Positions 37,611 to 45,814 of a stretch of DNA of 64,000 nt are shown piece by piece; the first letter of the stretch is position 1, and each line of letters starts with the position of its first letter. Made by a program: the position numbers and the translations under genes. This DNA comes from Terribacillus aidingensis (lineage in GTDB: Bacteria; Bacillota; Bacilli; Bacillales; Amphibacillaceae). Location of the stretch: positions 372,001-436,000 of the forward strand of contig NZ_OBEK01000001.1 of the NCBI RefSeq assembly GCF_900215625.1, in the 5' to 3' direction. A model generated the notes under the pieces. It did no database searches, was not told the DNA's origin, and saw nothing but the letters and a program-made list of their open reading frames with translations.

Positions 37611-37637
37611 ACGTGCTTCCATTTGCACCATATACTG
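37611..37637 (+). promoter_or_regulatory. SigK-like promoter of the second glycosyltransferase operon
   Basis: AC (37611-37612), 16-nt spacer, CATATACTG (37629-37637), which fits the SigK pattern AC-N16-17-CATANNNTA except for the last base. It sits directly after a terminator and about 48 nt before the GT start. Confidence 0.35.
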
Positions 37638-37684
37638 TTAAAGGTTTATCAATGGGCGTTTTTATTTGTATGGGAGGTAATAGA

Positions 37685-38896
37685 ATGAAAATCTTGTTAG
37701 CAACATATTGGTCCATTCCGCATTTGGGCGGGGTATGGAATTATCTATCCCAGCTGAAAAGCAGACTGGTGGATCTGGGCCATACTGTCGATATTATGGG
37801 TTATGGCGGAGAGAACACGTATATTCAAGTCTCTGGGCGTGAGAAGACCATACCAAAGGAACGTTGGTCAGCCTATGTGTATAGCACCCTCCAGAAAAAC
37901 AGTTTCCCAAAAATTTATTCGAATCATCTAGTCGAATACACAGAAGTACAGCGGTACACGTATGAACTAGCAGCTGCAGAATTCGGGCTTGCTGATTATG
38001 ACATCATTCATACGCACGATGTCATTTCCACGGTGGCACTGGATCGAGCACGTCCTGAAGGCGTTCCGCTTATTGCCACGCTGCACGGATTAGTGTCGCA
38101 TGAAATACGCCACCAGCTTACAACAATTCATAAATCCCCAACATCCAATCTTGCACGTGCTTATTTTGATGAGATTGAAAGATTAGGAGCTTCTAGTGCA
38201 GATGTGACGATTACAGCTAATGAGTGGCTGCAGAAAATATTGATGGAAGAATTCAGAGTACCTGAAGATAAATTTGAAAAACTGCATTATGGGTTCTCGG
38301 TGGAACGTTTCCAAGAAGAGCAAGCCAAACCGACAACGATGCAGACACCGCCAGGGAAGAAAGTGATTATTTATGCGGGCAGACTTATTGAACTCAAAGG
38401 TGTCCATTATCTCATTGACGCGTTAGCAGCCTTGAAAGAACGTGATGATTGGGTATGCTGGATTGTCGGAGACGGCAATCGGAAGCAGCATTTGCAAGCC
38501 CAAGTGGCGAGTTTAGGTTTGGGCGATAAGGTGCTTTTCCTTGGCAAGAGAGAGGACGTTCCAGTTCTATTGAAGCTAGCGGATATTAGTGTGCTTCCAA
38601 GTTTGATGGATAACCAGCCTCTTAGTGTTATTGAATCGCAGGTAAGCAGCAAACCTGTAATTGTGACAGACGCGGGCGGGCTGCCGGAAATGGTTGAGCA
38701 TGACGTAACAGGATTAATCGTACCTAAAGGGGATGCGCCAGCTTTACAAGGGGCAATTGAAACATTGCTGGAAGATGATGACTACCGAAGTAAGCTTGGA
38801 GAACAAGCGCGAGAATGGGGCCTGCAGCATTGGTCAATGGATGTAGGCGTGGAACGGCTCTTGGAAATTTATAAGCGCTTTGCACCAGACAGCTGA
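37685..38896 (+). CDS. Glycosyltransferase family 4
   Basis: 403 residues, GT-B fold, paralogous to 30789-32015. It opens MKILLATYWSIPHLGGVWNY. The donor lobe contains IIYAGRLIELKGVHYLIDAL and PLSVIESQVSSKPVIVTDAGG (EX7E). ATG 37685 follows GGGAGG by 7 nt; an in-frame start upstream would add 40 unrelated residues. First of four closely spaced genes (GT4, GalE-like, DUF1796, SDR). Sugar and acceptor unknown. Confidence 0.88.
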   Translation: MKILLATYWSIPHLGGVWNYLSQLKSRLVDLGHTVDIMGYGGENTYIQVSGREKTIPKERWSAYVYSTLQKNSFPKIYSNHLVEYTEVQRYTYELAAAEFGLADYDIIHTHDVISTVALDRARPEGVPLIATLHGLVSHEIRHQLTTIHKSPTSNLARAYFDEIERLGASSADVTITANEWLQKILMEEFRVPEDKFEKLHYGFSVERFQEEQAKPTTMQTPPGKKVIIYAGRLIELKGVHYLIDALAALKERDDWVCWIVGDGNRKQHLQAQVASLGLGDKVLFLGKREDVPVLLKLADISVLPSLMDNQPLSVIESQVSSKPVIVTDAGGLPEMVEHDVTGLIVPKGDAPALQGAIETLLEDDDYRSKLGEQAREWGLQHWSMDVGVERLLEIYKRFAPDS

Positions 38897-38910
38897 TTAG
38901 GAGGTCCATC

Positions 38911-39810
38911 ATGAAAATAATCGTGACTGGCGGAGCAGGATTTATCGGTTCTCACCTTGTGAAGACATTACAAGGTGAGGATCATGAGGTGGTCATTTTG
39001 GATGATCTCTCAGCTGGAAATGCTGATATTCCGCAGGATGTAAAGTTATATCAATTTGATGTTAAAAGTGCAGATGCATATCGTGCCGTCATTGAAGAGC
39101 AGCCAGACATACTATTCCATTTAGCAGCACAGGCAGATGTGACGAAAAGCATATTAAACCCCGTGCAGGATGCAGATGTAAATATTGGCGGTACGATTAA
39201 TATGCTGGAAGCAAGCCGTACTGCAGGGGTAAAGAAATTTATTTTTGCGTCCACATCTGCTGTCTATGGTGACATTCAGAAGATACTGATTCAGGAAGAA
39301 GATATAGCAAACCCCATCTCTTATTATGGCTTATCCAAATTATCTGCTGAGAAGTACATTCAGCTATTTCATCAATTTTATCAGCTTCCATACACAATTC
39401 TTCGTTACGGAAATGTGTACGGACCGGGTCAGAAGCCGAAGGGGGAAGGCGGCGTTGTAGCCGTGTTTTTAGAAAAGCTGAAGCGGAAAGAACCAATCAC
39501 GATCCACGGAGATGGCACCCAATCAAGAGACTTTATCTTTGTGAATGATATTGTTACAGCTAATATTGCCGCAATGCAAAAGCAAGAAAGCGGTATTTAC
39601 CACGCAAGTACGGGTACCAGCACGTCGATTCTTGATTTAGTGGAATGTTTCAAACAGATACATCCTTCCTTAGATATGCAATTCACTACCAGTCGTTCTG
39701 GAGACATTTCGCACAGCTGCCTTAGTAATGATAAAGCTGTTGCGCACCTAAAATGGCTTCCATCTACTTCTCTTACAGACGGTATAAAAAAGGCATGGCA
39801 CCAGATGTGA
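38911..39810 (+). CDS. NAD-dependent epimerase, GalE-like
   Basis: 299 residues, extended SDR. The NAD loop is IIVTGGAGFIGSHLV, the active-site pair is YYGLSKLSAEKY, and the substrate motif is RYGNVYGPGQ. It most resembles UDP-glucose/UDP-GlcNAc 4-epimerases. It may supply UDP-galactose or UDP-GalNAc to the neighbouring glycosyltransferases; it could also complement the galK-galT operon, which lacks its own galE. AGGAGG precedes ATG 38911, 14 nt after the GT4 stop. Confidence 0.87.
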   Translation: MKIIVTGGAGFIGSHLVKTLQGEDHEVVILDDLSAGNADIPQDVKLYQFDVKSADAYRAVIEEQPDILFHLAAQADVTKSILNPVQDADVNIGGTINMLEASRTAGVKKFIFASTSAVYGDIQKILIQEEDIANPISYYGLSKLSAEKYIQLFHQFYQLPYTILRYGNVYGPGQKPKGEGGVVAVFLEKLKRKEPITIHGDGTQSRDFIFVNDIVTANIAAMQKQESGIYHASTGTSTSILDLVECFKQIHPSLDMQFTTSRSGDISHSCLSNDKAVAHLKWLPSTSLTDGIKKAWHQM

Positions 39811-39898
39811 TTTTCTCTAAAATGGACTGTTTGCTCTTTCAAGAAACGAGATGAGCGAATCTAATAGATAGAGGAGATTGCAAAAAGGAGGGATATGT

Positions 39899-40522
39899 GT
39901 GGGAAACGATTTGCTAAAAGGCGGCTATGATGCAGTGTATAGCCTTGGAGATCTTTGTCTTGGAGCCATACAAATGAAGAAAAATAATCTTCGGCCATTT
40001 TCAGGGCCGCTTGATTGGATGGGCACACCGCTGTTACCTAATGTGATACAGCTGTTTGAGAAGCGTTTTGCCGATTTCATGCTGTATGAAAATCTGCGCA
40101 TTGTCGGTCATGCGACACCAGACATGCTGCTTGTTTCAGATGACAGAAATTTTGTTATGTCGAATCATGACTTTCATACAGCGGAGAACAGCCTGACACA
40201 GCTGACGACGTACCCGCAGGTGAAGGAGAAGCTGGATCGCCGCGTGAACCGGCTGCTGGAAAAACTCCTTACAGCACAGCGTATTTTATTTATTCGAACC
40301 AATGCAACACTGGAGGATACGGCAGAACTTCAGCGTGTGCTGCGTTCCATTATTGAACATGATTTCCGGATTCTTGTAGTGAACCATGGTCCGGTTTCTG
40401 GGATTGTTGAAAAGCACTGGCCTATAGATAACGTTTATAGCGTAGAGCTGCCAGACAATGAGATTTGGGAAGGCAATAATGCACTTTGGAAACAGTTATT
40501 TCAAGATGTGCATCTGATGTAA
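39899..40522 (+). CDS. DUF1796 putative papain-like cysteine peptidase
   Basis: 207 residues. The N-terminal SLGDLCLGAIQMKKNNLRP with its Cys, followed by FSGPLDWMG, is the DUF1796 signature; the conserved His lies in MSNHDFH. The fold is predicted papain-like, but no peptidase activity is shown for the family, and members often sit in glycan clusters. GTG 39899 was chosen because GGAGGG lies 7 nt upstream; a TTG at 39878 is an alternative. It is 88 nt after the epimerase and 12 nt before the SDR. Confidence 0.78.
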   Translation: MGNDLLKGGYDAVYSLGDLCLGAIQMKKNNLRPFSGPLDWMGTPLLPNVIQLFEKRFADFMLYENLRIVGHATPDMLLVSDDRNFVMSNHDFHTAENSLTQLTTYPQVKEKLDRRVNRLLEKLLTAQRILFIRTNATLEDTAELQRVLRSIIEHDFRILVVNHGPVSGIVEKHWPIDNVYSVELPDNEIWEGNNALWKQLFQDVHLM

Positions 40523-40534
40523 CAGGAGGTAGGT

Positions 40535-41428
40535 ATGGAAAAGCGGATCCTAATTACAGGGGCAAGCGGTTTTACCGGTCGTCATACAGTAAAGCATTTT
40601 CTGGAAAAAGGGTATGCTGTCAATGCGGTGACAAGGAAAACGAAGCTTGATGACATTGGAGAGAAGCTAACAATTCATACACTTGATCTGACGGAAAGGG
40701 CTGCCGTACATGCGCTATTGGAAAATATAAGACCGGATTATATTCTTCATCTTGCAGGAGAGAACAGTGTACCTGCATCTTGGGAGACACCGTTAAAAAG
40801 CTGGCAGGCAAATGTGGAATCGACACTTCATATAGTGGAAGCAATCCGAACAATGGAAATTCCAGCTCGTTTGGTCGTTGCTGGAAGTGTGCTGCAAGAT
40901 GACGCCGCCAGCTTAGTATCGCCTAAGCATCCATATAGTCTAACGAAAACATTGCAGACAACGGTAGGCCTCGCCTGGCATAATCTGTTCGGTGCAGACG
41001 TTATGATTGCCAAACCTTCTAATATCATTGGACCGGGCAAATCAAATGGTGTATGTACATTATTTGCAGAACAAATCCGTCAGCTAAAGGAAACAGGTGA
41101 AGTTCAATTTCAAGTTGGCGATGTCACGGTAACAAGAGATTTTATTGATGTGAGAGACTTGGCAGTTGCTTACGAAGTGTTGTTTCTGCATGGTAAAGCT
41201 GGAGAAACGTATGAAATCACCTCGGGACGATGGGTTTCATTGGGAGAAGTTTTGTCGGTACTTCGACAAGTGAGCAATTACAATTTCTCGATACATGCGA
41301 AAACAGAGGCATCAATCGAAGCGAAGCTGTCAATGACAGCCGAAAAAATTCGCGCACTTGGCTGGGAACCGACGCATACACTTGCTGCTTCGTTAGCAGA
41401 TGTATGGGAATATACAGCGAAGAGTTAG
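40535..41428 (+). CDS. NAD-dependent sugar-nucleotide epimerase/dehydratase
   Basis: 297 residues, extended SDR. The cofactor loop is ILITGASGFTGRHTV and the active-site pair is HPYSLTKTLQ. The substrate region KPSNIIGPGKSNG and the later FIDVRDLAVAYEVL resemble GDP-mannose 4,6-dehydratase/RmlD-type enzymes. It is the last gene of the GT4-GalE-DUF1796-SDR unit. A specific substrate cannot be given. AGGAGGT precedes ATG 40535. Confidence 0.82.
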   Translation: MEKRILITGASGFTGRHTVKHFLEKGYAVNAVTRKTKLDDIGEKLTIHTLDLTERAAVHALLENIRPDYILHLAGENSVPASWETPLKSWQANVESTLHIVEAIRTMEIPARLVVAGSVLQDDAASLVSPKHPYSLTKTLQTTVGLAWHNLFGADVMIAKPSNIIGPGKSNGVCTLFAEQIRQLKETGEVQFQVGDVTVTRDFIDVRDLAVAYEVLFLHGKAGETYEITSGRWVSLGEVLSVLRQVSNYNFSIHAKTEASIEAKLSMTAEKIRALGWEPTHTLAASLADVWEYTAKS

Positions 41429-41469
41429 TTTGTTCACACTTTCTTTACACGCTATTCAAGGTGTAAGCG

Positions 41470-41498
41470 TTGTATTTCGTACAGCCATGCCATATAGT
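41470..41498 (+). promoter_or_regulatory. Promoter candidate of the amphipathic protein gene
   Basis: TTGTAT (41470-41475), 17-bp spacer, TATAGT (41493-41498). The -10 is good and the -35 is weak. Confidence 0.4.
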
Positions 41499-41519
41499 GA
41501 ACCCATAGGAGGTGTTTAT

Positions 41520-41891
41520 ATGGGGATTTTTGATTCCTTTAAGGAACTTATCGGTAACAAGATAAGTGATATTGCACCAGAAGGACTTGCTAATAAAGCA
41601 GGGGAACTGCTGAATGGAGAGCAAGTATCCGAACAAGCGCAGCAAACTGTTGATTCTGTGACAGAAGCAGCAGGTGTTGATAATCTAACTGATCAGGCGA
41701 GCGATTTGGCACAGCAGGGCACAGTGCTCGGACAAGAGGCTATGGATCAAGGAACAGAGGCGTTACAAGGTGCTGCGGATCAAGGAGAAGAAGCAGTACA
41801 ACAGGTAACTGAACAAGCCAATGAAGCGACAGGAAACTTAACTGAGAAAGCACAAGGTTTGCTTTCAAACTTCACAGATAAATGGAAATAA
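41520..41891 (+). CDS. Amphipathic, LEA/apolipoprotein-like repeat protein
   Basis: 123 residues, nearly all helical, rich in Gln, Glu, Ala and Thr, without Cys. Degenerate 11-residue units recur (EQAQQTVDSVTEAAG, DQASDLAQQGTVLG, DQGEEAVQQVTEQANEATG). Such repeats form amphipathic helices as in LEA-like stress proteins. The N-terminal GIFDSFKELIGNKISDIAP is a conserved-looking cap. It is probably cytosolic. ATG 41520 has AGGAGG 7 nt upstream. A strong terminator follows. Confidence 0.65.
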   Translation: MGIFDSFKELIGNKISDIAPEGLANKAGELLNGEQVSEQAQQTVDSVTEAAGVDNLTDQASDLAQQGTVLGQEAMDQGTEALQGAADQGEEAVQQVTEQANEATGNLTEKAQGLLSNFTDKWK

Positions 41892-41895
41892 TAAA

Positions 41896-42183
41896 GAGGC
41901 TGAGACAATAGTGTTTCAGCTATGCTATGTAGGTAGCCAAACAATACTGCAGTTGATAGCAGTATTGTTTGGTTTTTTTATTAGTATCAGTGAGGAAGCA
42001 CACTCCGCTTTCCTGCAGGCGGCTGGTGAGCCCCCTTGTGCTTATCTGAGTTAACACTTAGCGCAGGCAGAATGCGGAACCTCTCGAATTTCTTCGTCCG
42101 ATGCACGACTTCATTAGAGCATGAGAAGACTCAGCTAGTGATTGTTCGCTTATAGAATTAACTAATCTGGTTGTCCCAGCCGC
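41896..42183. repeat. 288-bp noncoding element with inverted ends
   Basis: GAGGCTGAGACAA (41896-41908) and TTGTCCCAGCCGC (42171-42183) form 13-bp inverted ends with 11 matches. The interior has no open frame of note. It includes the strong hairpin at 41937-41979 and a segment GCTTTCCTGCAGGCGGCTGG that resembles dispersed repeats of other Bacillaceae. The right end stops 2 nt before the hisA stop codon. MITE-like nature is inferred. Confidence 0.4.
41937..41979 (+). terminator. Strong terminator inside the 288-bp element
   Basis: CCAAACAATACTGC / GCAGTATTGTTTGG stem, 8-nt loop, then TTTTTTT. It ends the 41520 transcript. Confidence 0.9.
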
Positions 42184-42185
42184 TT

Positions 42186-42941
42186 CTAATTATTCTCTTT
42201 AGCTAAAACATCAGTCAATGAAACATCACCGCCGAATAAGTCAAGTGCACTACCGATTGTATAACACATGTTATTATTTGTTAGTTTCCGGAAAAGGTCG
42301 ATATCTTCCAAGGACCGTATTCCCCCGGCATATGTCGCTGTTACTGGCATGTGCGCGGCCAAATGGCGGACAAGCTCTTCTTGGATGCCATTCCGTTTTC
42401 CTTCTACATCCACAGCGTGAATGAGGAATTCATCGCAATAAGCAGCAAGCTCTGCCAAATTTGCAGCGTTAACTTCAAAATTGCTCCGCTTCGTCCACCG
42501 ATCTGTGGCAACGACCCATTTTCCATCATGGTACGTACAGCTCAAATCAATAACAAGCCGTTCTTTGCCGACTGTTTCCGTTATTTTTCGCAGTCTGTTT
42601 TCATCCAGAATACCGTCATGAAAAATGTAAGAGGTGACAATAACGTGGCTTGCGCCAACTTCCAGATAAGCTGCTGCATTTTCAGAATTGATGCCGCCGC
42701 CGATTTGCAATCCGCCGGGATAAGCTTGAAGCGCTTGCTTTGCTGCTTGCTCATTACCAGGTCCGAGCATGATAACATGCCCTCCAGAAACTTGCTTTTC
42801 TTTAAATAGGGCGGCATAGTGTGCGGCGTTATAGGAAGATACAAAGTTCTCTACTACTTTGTCATTTTCTGATGTAATGGAAGAACCGACGATTTGCTTC
42901 ACTTGTCCGTTATGTAAATCAATACAAGGTCGAAATAACAA
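42186..42941 (-). CDS. hisA: HisA, eukaryotic-type ProFAR isomerase
   Basis: 251 residues, TIM barrel. It opens LFRPCIDLHNGQVKQIVG and contains GGHVIMLGPGNEQAAKQAL, LQIGGGINSENA and TYAGGIRSLEDID. These are the motifs of the plant/fungal HIS6 form, not the shorter classical bacterial HisA. The enzyme isomerises ProFAR to PRFAR in histidine synthesis. The start is TTG 42941 with AAGGGG upstream; an open frame upstream to 43178 shows no homology and overlaps the next gene. No other his gene is nearby. Confidence 0.85.
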   Translation of the reverse strand: MLFRPCIDLHNGQVKQIVGSSITSENDKVVENFVSSYNAAHYAALFKEKQVSGGHVIMLGPGNEQAAKQALQAYPGGLQIGGGINSENAAAYLEVGASHVIVTSYIFHDGILDENRLRKITETVGKERLVIDLSCTYHDGKWVVATDRWTKRSNFEVNAANLAELAAYCDEFLIHAVDVEGKRNGIQEELVRHLAAHMPVTATYAGGIRSLEDIDLFRKLTNNNMCYTIGSALDLFGGDVSLTDVLAKENN

Positions 42942-42982
42942 GGCGATCCCCTTCTTTCTGTCTATTGCTCCAAGTATAAAGC

Positions 42983-43010
42983 AAAAAAGCCGCCAAATGG
43001 AAGGGCGGCC
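42983..43010 (-). terminator. Terminator of the large GT2 gene
   Basis: Minus strand: GCCGCC / GGCGGC stem with a 9-nt loop and TTTTTT. It sits between the GT2 gene and hisA. Confidence 0.8.
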
Positions 43011-43018
43011 TGTTTCCG

Positions 43019-44536
43019 TTATGCTTGATGTCTGCCTCGAAGTGTCCAAATCTGATAAAGCATAATGAGAGACATAAAGATGGTCAAGCCAGTCAAACCA
43101 ATCCATCCTGCCATCAAGTATGGACTCGTCGCTGCTTGGACTGCTTCGCTCGTCAGGTAATCGCGGAAATAGTAGCAAGCAAAGATGACAAGACTAACGA
43201 CTAACAGCAAAGCAAGTACACCTTGAACGAGCTTGCTTTTCGTTTTACCAGCTTCTGCCTGATATTGGTTTGCCCAGCCATCTTTTTTGTCATTGGATAG
43301 TTTTTCGGCCCATACTTGAGCGAAAGTCATTAGATTTACCCATAGGTAGATTTCGGGACTTATGAGCAAAAAGGCGAGTATCACATCGATTGGCCGGTGC
43401 ATCGGTGTCTTTAATGCCAGAATGGTATTTAGTATCGAAGCAAGACCAATTGGTATTACCCATATCCATGACCACTGAAATTGATCGGTTGCAACTGCTG
43501 CACCGAGCATTAGTACAAAAACAACACGGATGAGCAAATCCAATAATGATTTCATTTGAGAACGCCACAAGTGACCGGTATGTCTTGTTTTCAACATCAA
43601 ATCACGGTCGGTAAGCAAGCTGACAGTACCAGAACTCCATTTTACGCGCTGATTACGGAATGTATGATAAGAGCGCATTGCATCAACAAAACAGCGAGCA
43701 CGTGGACTAACCAGTGTTTTCCAGCCATTTTTCTGCAGCTGCCATGTAAGCAGCATGTCTTCTACATCAGAGTCATTTTGCCAAGGACCATCCAGTTTGT
43801 TGCTTTGCATCACTTCATATAGTGCCTCAGGTCTGAACAGTGTCGCCTGGCCGCCAAGCACATACGTACTGCCGCCTCGGTATTGCAGACTGAGGAGCCA
43901 GCTTGCCATATCTTGCTTCTGTTGATGTGTCCACCATCTAGCCATTGGTCCGCCATACTCGCCGCTGTAAAGCTTCTCTTCATAGTAAGGATCGTCTTTA
44001 GAGAGAAGACCTTTTTTCTTTGGCATTCGCATTGTATATTTAGCCATTACACCGCCAATATTACGCGCGCTCATTAATCCGTCCCATAAATACTGAAGTG
44101 CTCGGGGGGCTAAACGGCTGTCGGCATCCATGCCGAGTATTCCTTTCACAGAACGCTGGTAGGCTATCTCGTAATCTGTTCGTTCCATTTCAAAAATATC
44201 CATATTATCGCCGTAGATATTCTTCCAGACAGCATTCAGCGCGCCAACTTTTCGCTGTTTGTTATTTTCTGTTACGATAATATTAATAGACAATCCGAGT
44301 TCGACGCCTGCTTCCCGGGCAATTTCTTCCGTGCGATCTGTGCAATTATCTGCTACAACAAATACGTCAAGTTCTACACCGCTAGGCAGTACCTGCTCTT
44401 TCAATCCCATCAAGCAGTCGTGAATGGCCTTTTCTTCATTGTGGGCTGGGATGAAGGCGACAATCCGCGGACGCATATATGTGCGCTTGATTTTAGATAA
44501 AGTACGTGTTTCCGTGCTGCCTGGAACAGTGATCAT
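43019..44536 (-). CDS. Processive-type membrane glycosyltransferase family 2
   Basis: 505 residues. The GT-A domain (about 25-315) has VAFIPAHNEEKAI, VVADNCTDRT, the DADSRLAP metal motif, a NDSDVEDMLLTW motif with catalytic Asp, and QRVKWSSG (the Q-x-x-R-W equivalent). Four to five C-terminal membrane helices follow (about 330-500). The architecture matches hyaluronan/cellulose/PNAG-synthase-like enzymes, so it could polymerise and export a glycan. The RBS GGAGGAAG precedes ATG 44536. Monocistronic. The 260 nt upstream, to 44796, show nothing recognisable. Confidence 0.87.
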   Translation of the reverse strand: MITVPGSTETRTLSKIKRTYMRPRIVAFIPAHNEEKAIHDCLMGLKEQVLPSGVELDVFVVADNCTDRTEEIAREAGVELGLSINIIVTENNKQRKVGALNAVWKNIYGDNMDIFEMERTDYEIAYQRSVKGILGMDADSRLAPRALQYLWDGLMSARNIGGVMAKYTMRMPKKKGLLSKDDPYYEEKLYSGEYGGPMARWWTHQQKQDMASWLLSLQYRGGSTYVLGGQATLFRPEALYEVMQSNKLDGPWQNDSDVEDMLLTWQLQKNGWKTLVSPRARCFVDAMRSYHTFRNQRVKWSSGTVSLLTDRDLMLKTRHTGHLWRSQMKSLLDLLIRVVFVLMLGAAVATDQFQWSWIWVIPIGLASILNTILALKTPMHRPIDVILAFLLISPEIYLWVNLMTFAQVWAEKLSNDKKDGWANQYQAEAGKTKSKLVQGVLALLLVVSLVIFACYYFRDYLTSEAVQAATSPYLMAGWIGLTGLTIFMSLIMLYQIWTLRGRHQA

Positions 44537-44796
44537 TTTACTTGCTTCCTCCTTTTGAATTTAAGCGAGCAGGCTTATAGGAAGTTAACGCATGTTGTAA
44601 AAAGGTACACAAAATGAATCTGCTCGTCCTTATTTACTGGTTCTTAAGTCACATAATAGCATAGGAGAACACTGTTGGTTGACAGAACCGTTAGTCAAAT
44701 ACAGGGGTTATTCGCTAACTATAGGTCAACTCTTGTTGAATATTATGAAATTTATTTACAGTGCTTTTGTTCTACTATAAAAGGAGGTATAGGTAC

Positions 44797-45465
44797 ATGG
44801 ATATAAACATACAAGAAATAGAACAGCATATGCTGGAAAACAAACGAATGGATACACTTGTTTTTGGGATGGGATGTTTCTGGAGTCCGGATGCGAATTT
44901 CGGACAGCTGCCAGGAGTTCTTCGTACACGGGTTGGTTTTGCGGGCGGAACGAATTCAAACCCGACATACCGCCAATTGGGAGACCATACGGAAACAGTG
45001 GAAGTAACGTTTGATTTGGACAAGATATCGCTTGAGCAGCTGCTGCGTAAGTTTTGGCAAAATCACAATCCAAATCGACCTGCGTATAAAGAAAGACAGT
45101 ATATTAGTCTTTTGCTTTATCGTAATGCCAGTCAGAAACGCGTGATGGAAATGGTAAAACGGCATTTGGAAACAGAACAAGATAATACGATATATACAGA
45201 AATAGCGCCGCTGCATCAATTCACCGAAGCGGAGCCGCATCATCAAAAGTACTATTTAAAACGGTTTAAAAGAGCGACGGAACAGCTGATGAGTTGTTTT
45301 CCTGATGAAGCTAGCTTTCACCATTCCACAGTCGTGGCAAGGCTGAATGGGTTTGTAAAAGAGTACGGCACCCTAGCAGCTATTAAGCAGGAAGTCACGC
45401 AGTGGGAAATCTCAGAAGAAGAGATACTGCAGCTTCAGCAGCTGCTGGATCGATTGAAATGGTAG
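44797..45465 (+). CDS. msrA: Peptide methionine sulfoxide reductase A
   Basis: 222 residues. The catalytic Cys27 lies in FGMGCFWSPD, the family form of GCFW, followed by RVGFAGGT and HTETVEVTFD. It reduces S-methionine sulfoxide in proteins. The tail (about 175-222) is an extension rich in Gln and Leu not found in short MsrA proteins. ATG 44797 has AAAGGAGG 11 nt upstream; an in-frame start at 44761 lacks any RBS. No MsrB gene is adjacent. Confidence 0.9.
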   Translation: MDINIQEIEQHMLENKRMDTLVFGMGCFWSPDANFGQLPGVLRTRVGFAGGTNSNPTYRQLGDHTETVEVTFDLDKISLEQLLRKFWQNHNPNRPAYKERQYISLLLYRNASQKRVMEMVKRHLETEQDNTIYTEIAPLHQFTEAEPHHQKYYLKRFKRATEQLMSCFPDEASFHHSTVVARLNGFVKEYGTLAAIKQEVTQWEISEEEILQLQQLLDRLKW

Positions 45466-45532
45466 GTGCCCGTGATCATTTCAGTACAGTATATTTCCTA
45501 GCCGAATTGAGATAGAACAAATTGATAAATCT

Positions 45533-45814
45533 TTGATTGTTCAGGAACTTTGCGGTGTGCTTGAAAAAGCAAATGCAGAGATAAACCAACATCCTGCTAT
45601 TCATGCTCGAGTTAGTGTATATACAGAGGATGAAAGTTATGACACTTTTCACAGCATGCTGCTCGATTATGAATATGACCTGTTCGCAGAAAAATATGTC
45701 TATCAGAAACAGCTGCGGATGAGCAAACACTTCCTTCTTATTATCGTTGGGAAGCTGTCGGAAGAGGGGAAACTACTGAAAACAAATTTTTGGAAGTATG
45801 GGAAGCGTGTATGA
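45533..45814 (+). CDS. Unknown protein, possibly with a frameshifted 5' end
   Basis: An open frame of 93 residues from TTG 45533, without an RBS there. Homology-looking codons continue upstream in the same frame (SIFPSRIEIEQIDKS from 45488), while a GTG at 45472 reads MIISVQY in another frame and stops at 45499. One base change near 45487-45493 would join them into a 114-residue protein opening MIISVQYSIFPSRIEI. The end overlaps the next ATG by 4 nt (ATGA), which argues the frame is functional. I do not recognise the family. Confidence 0.5.
   Translation: MIVQELCGVLEKANAEINQHPAIHARVSVYTEDESYDTFHSMLLDYEYDLFAEKYVYQKQLRMSKHFLLIIVGKLSEEGKLLKTNFWKYGKRV

Noticed and set aside
41462-41476. A cre box (GTGTAAGCGTTGTAT) before the amphipathic protein gene
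   Set aside because: It differs from the consensus at three positions including the conserved C, so CcpA binding is unlikely.
42942-43178. An N-terminal extension of hisA
   Set aside because: The open frame overlaps the GT2 gene and its terminator and shows no HisA homology; the TTG at 42941 has the RBS.
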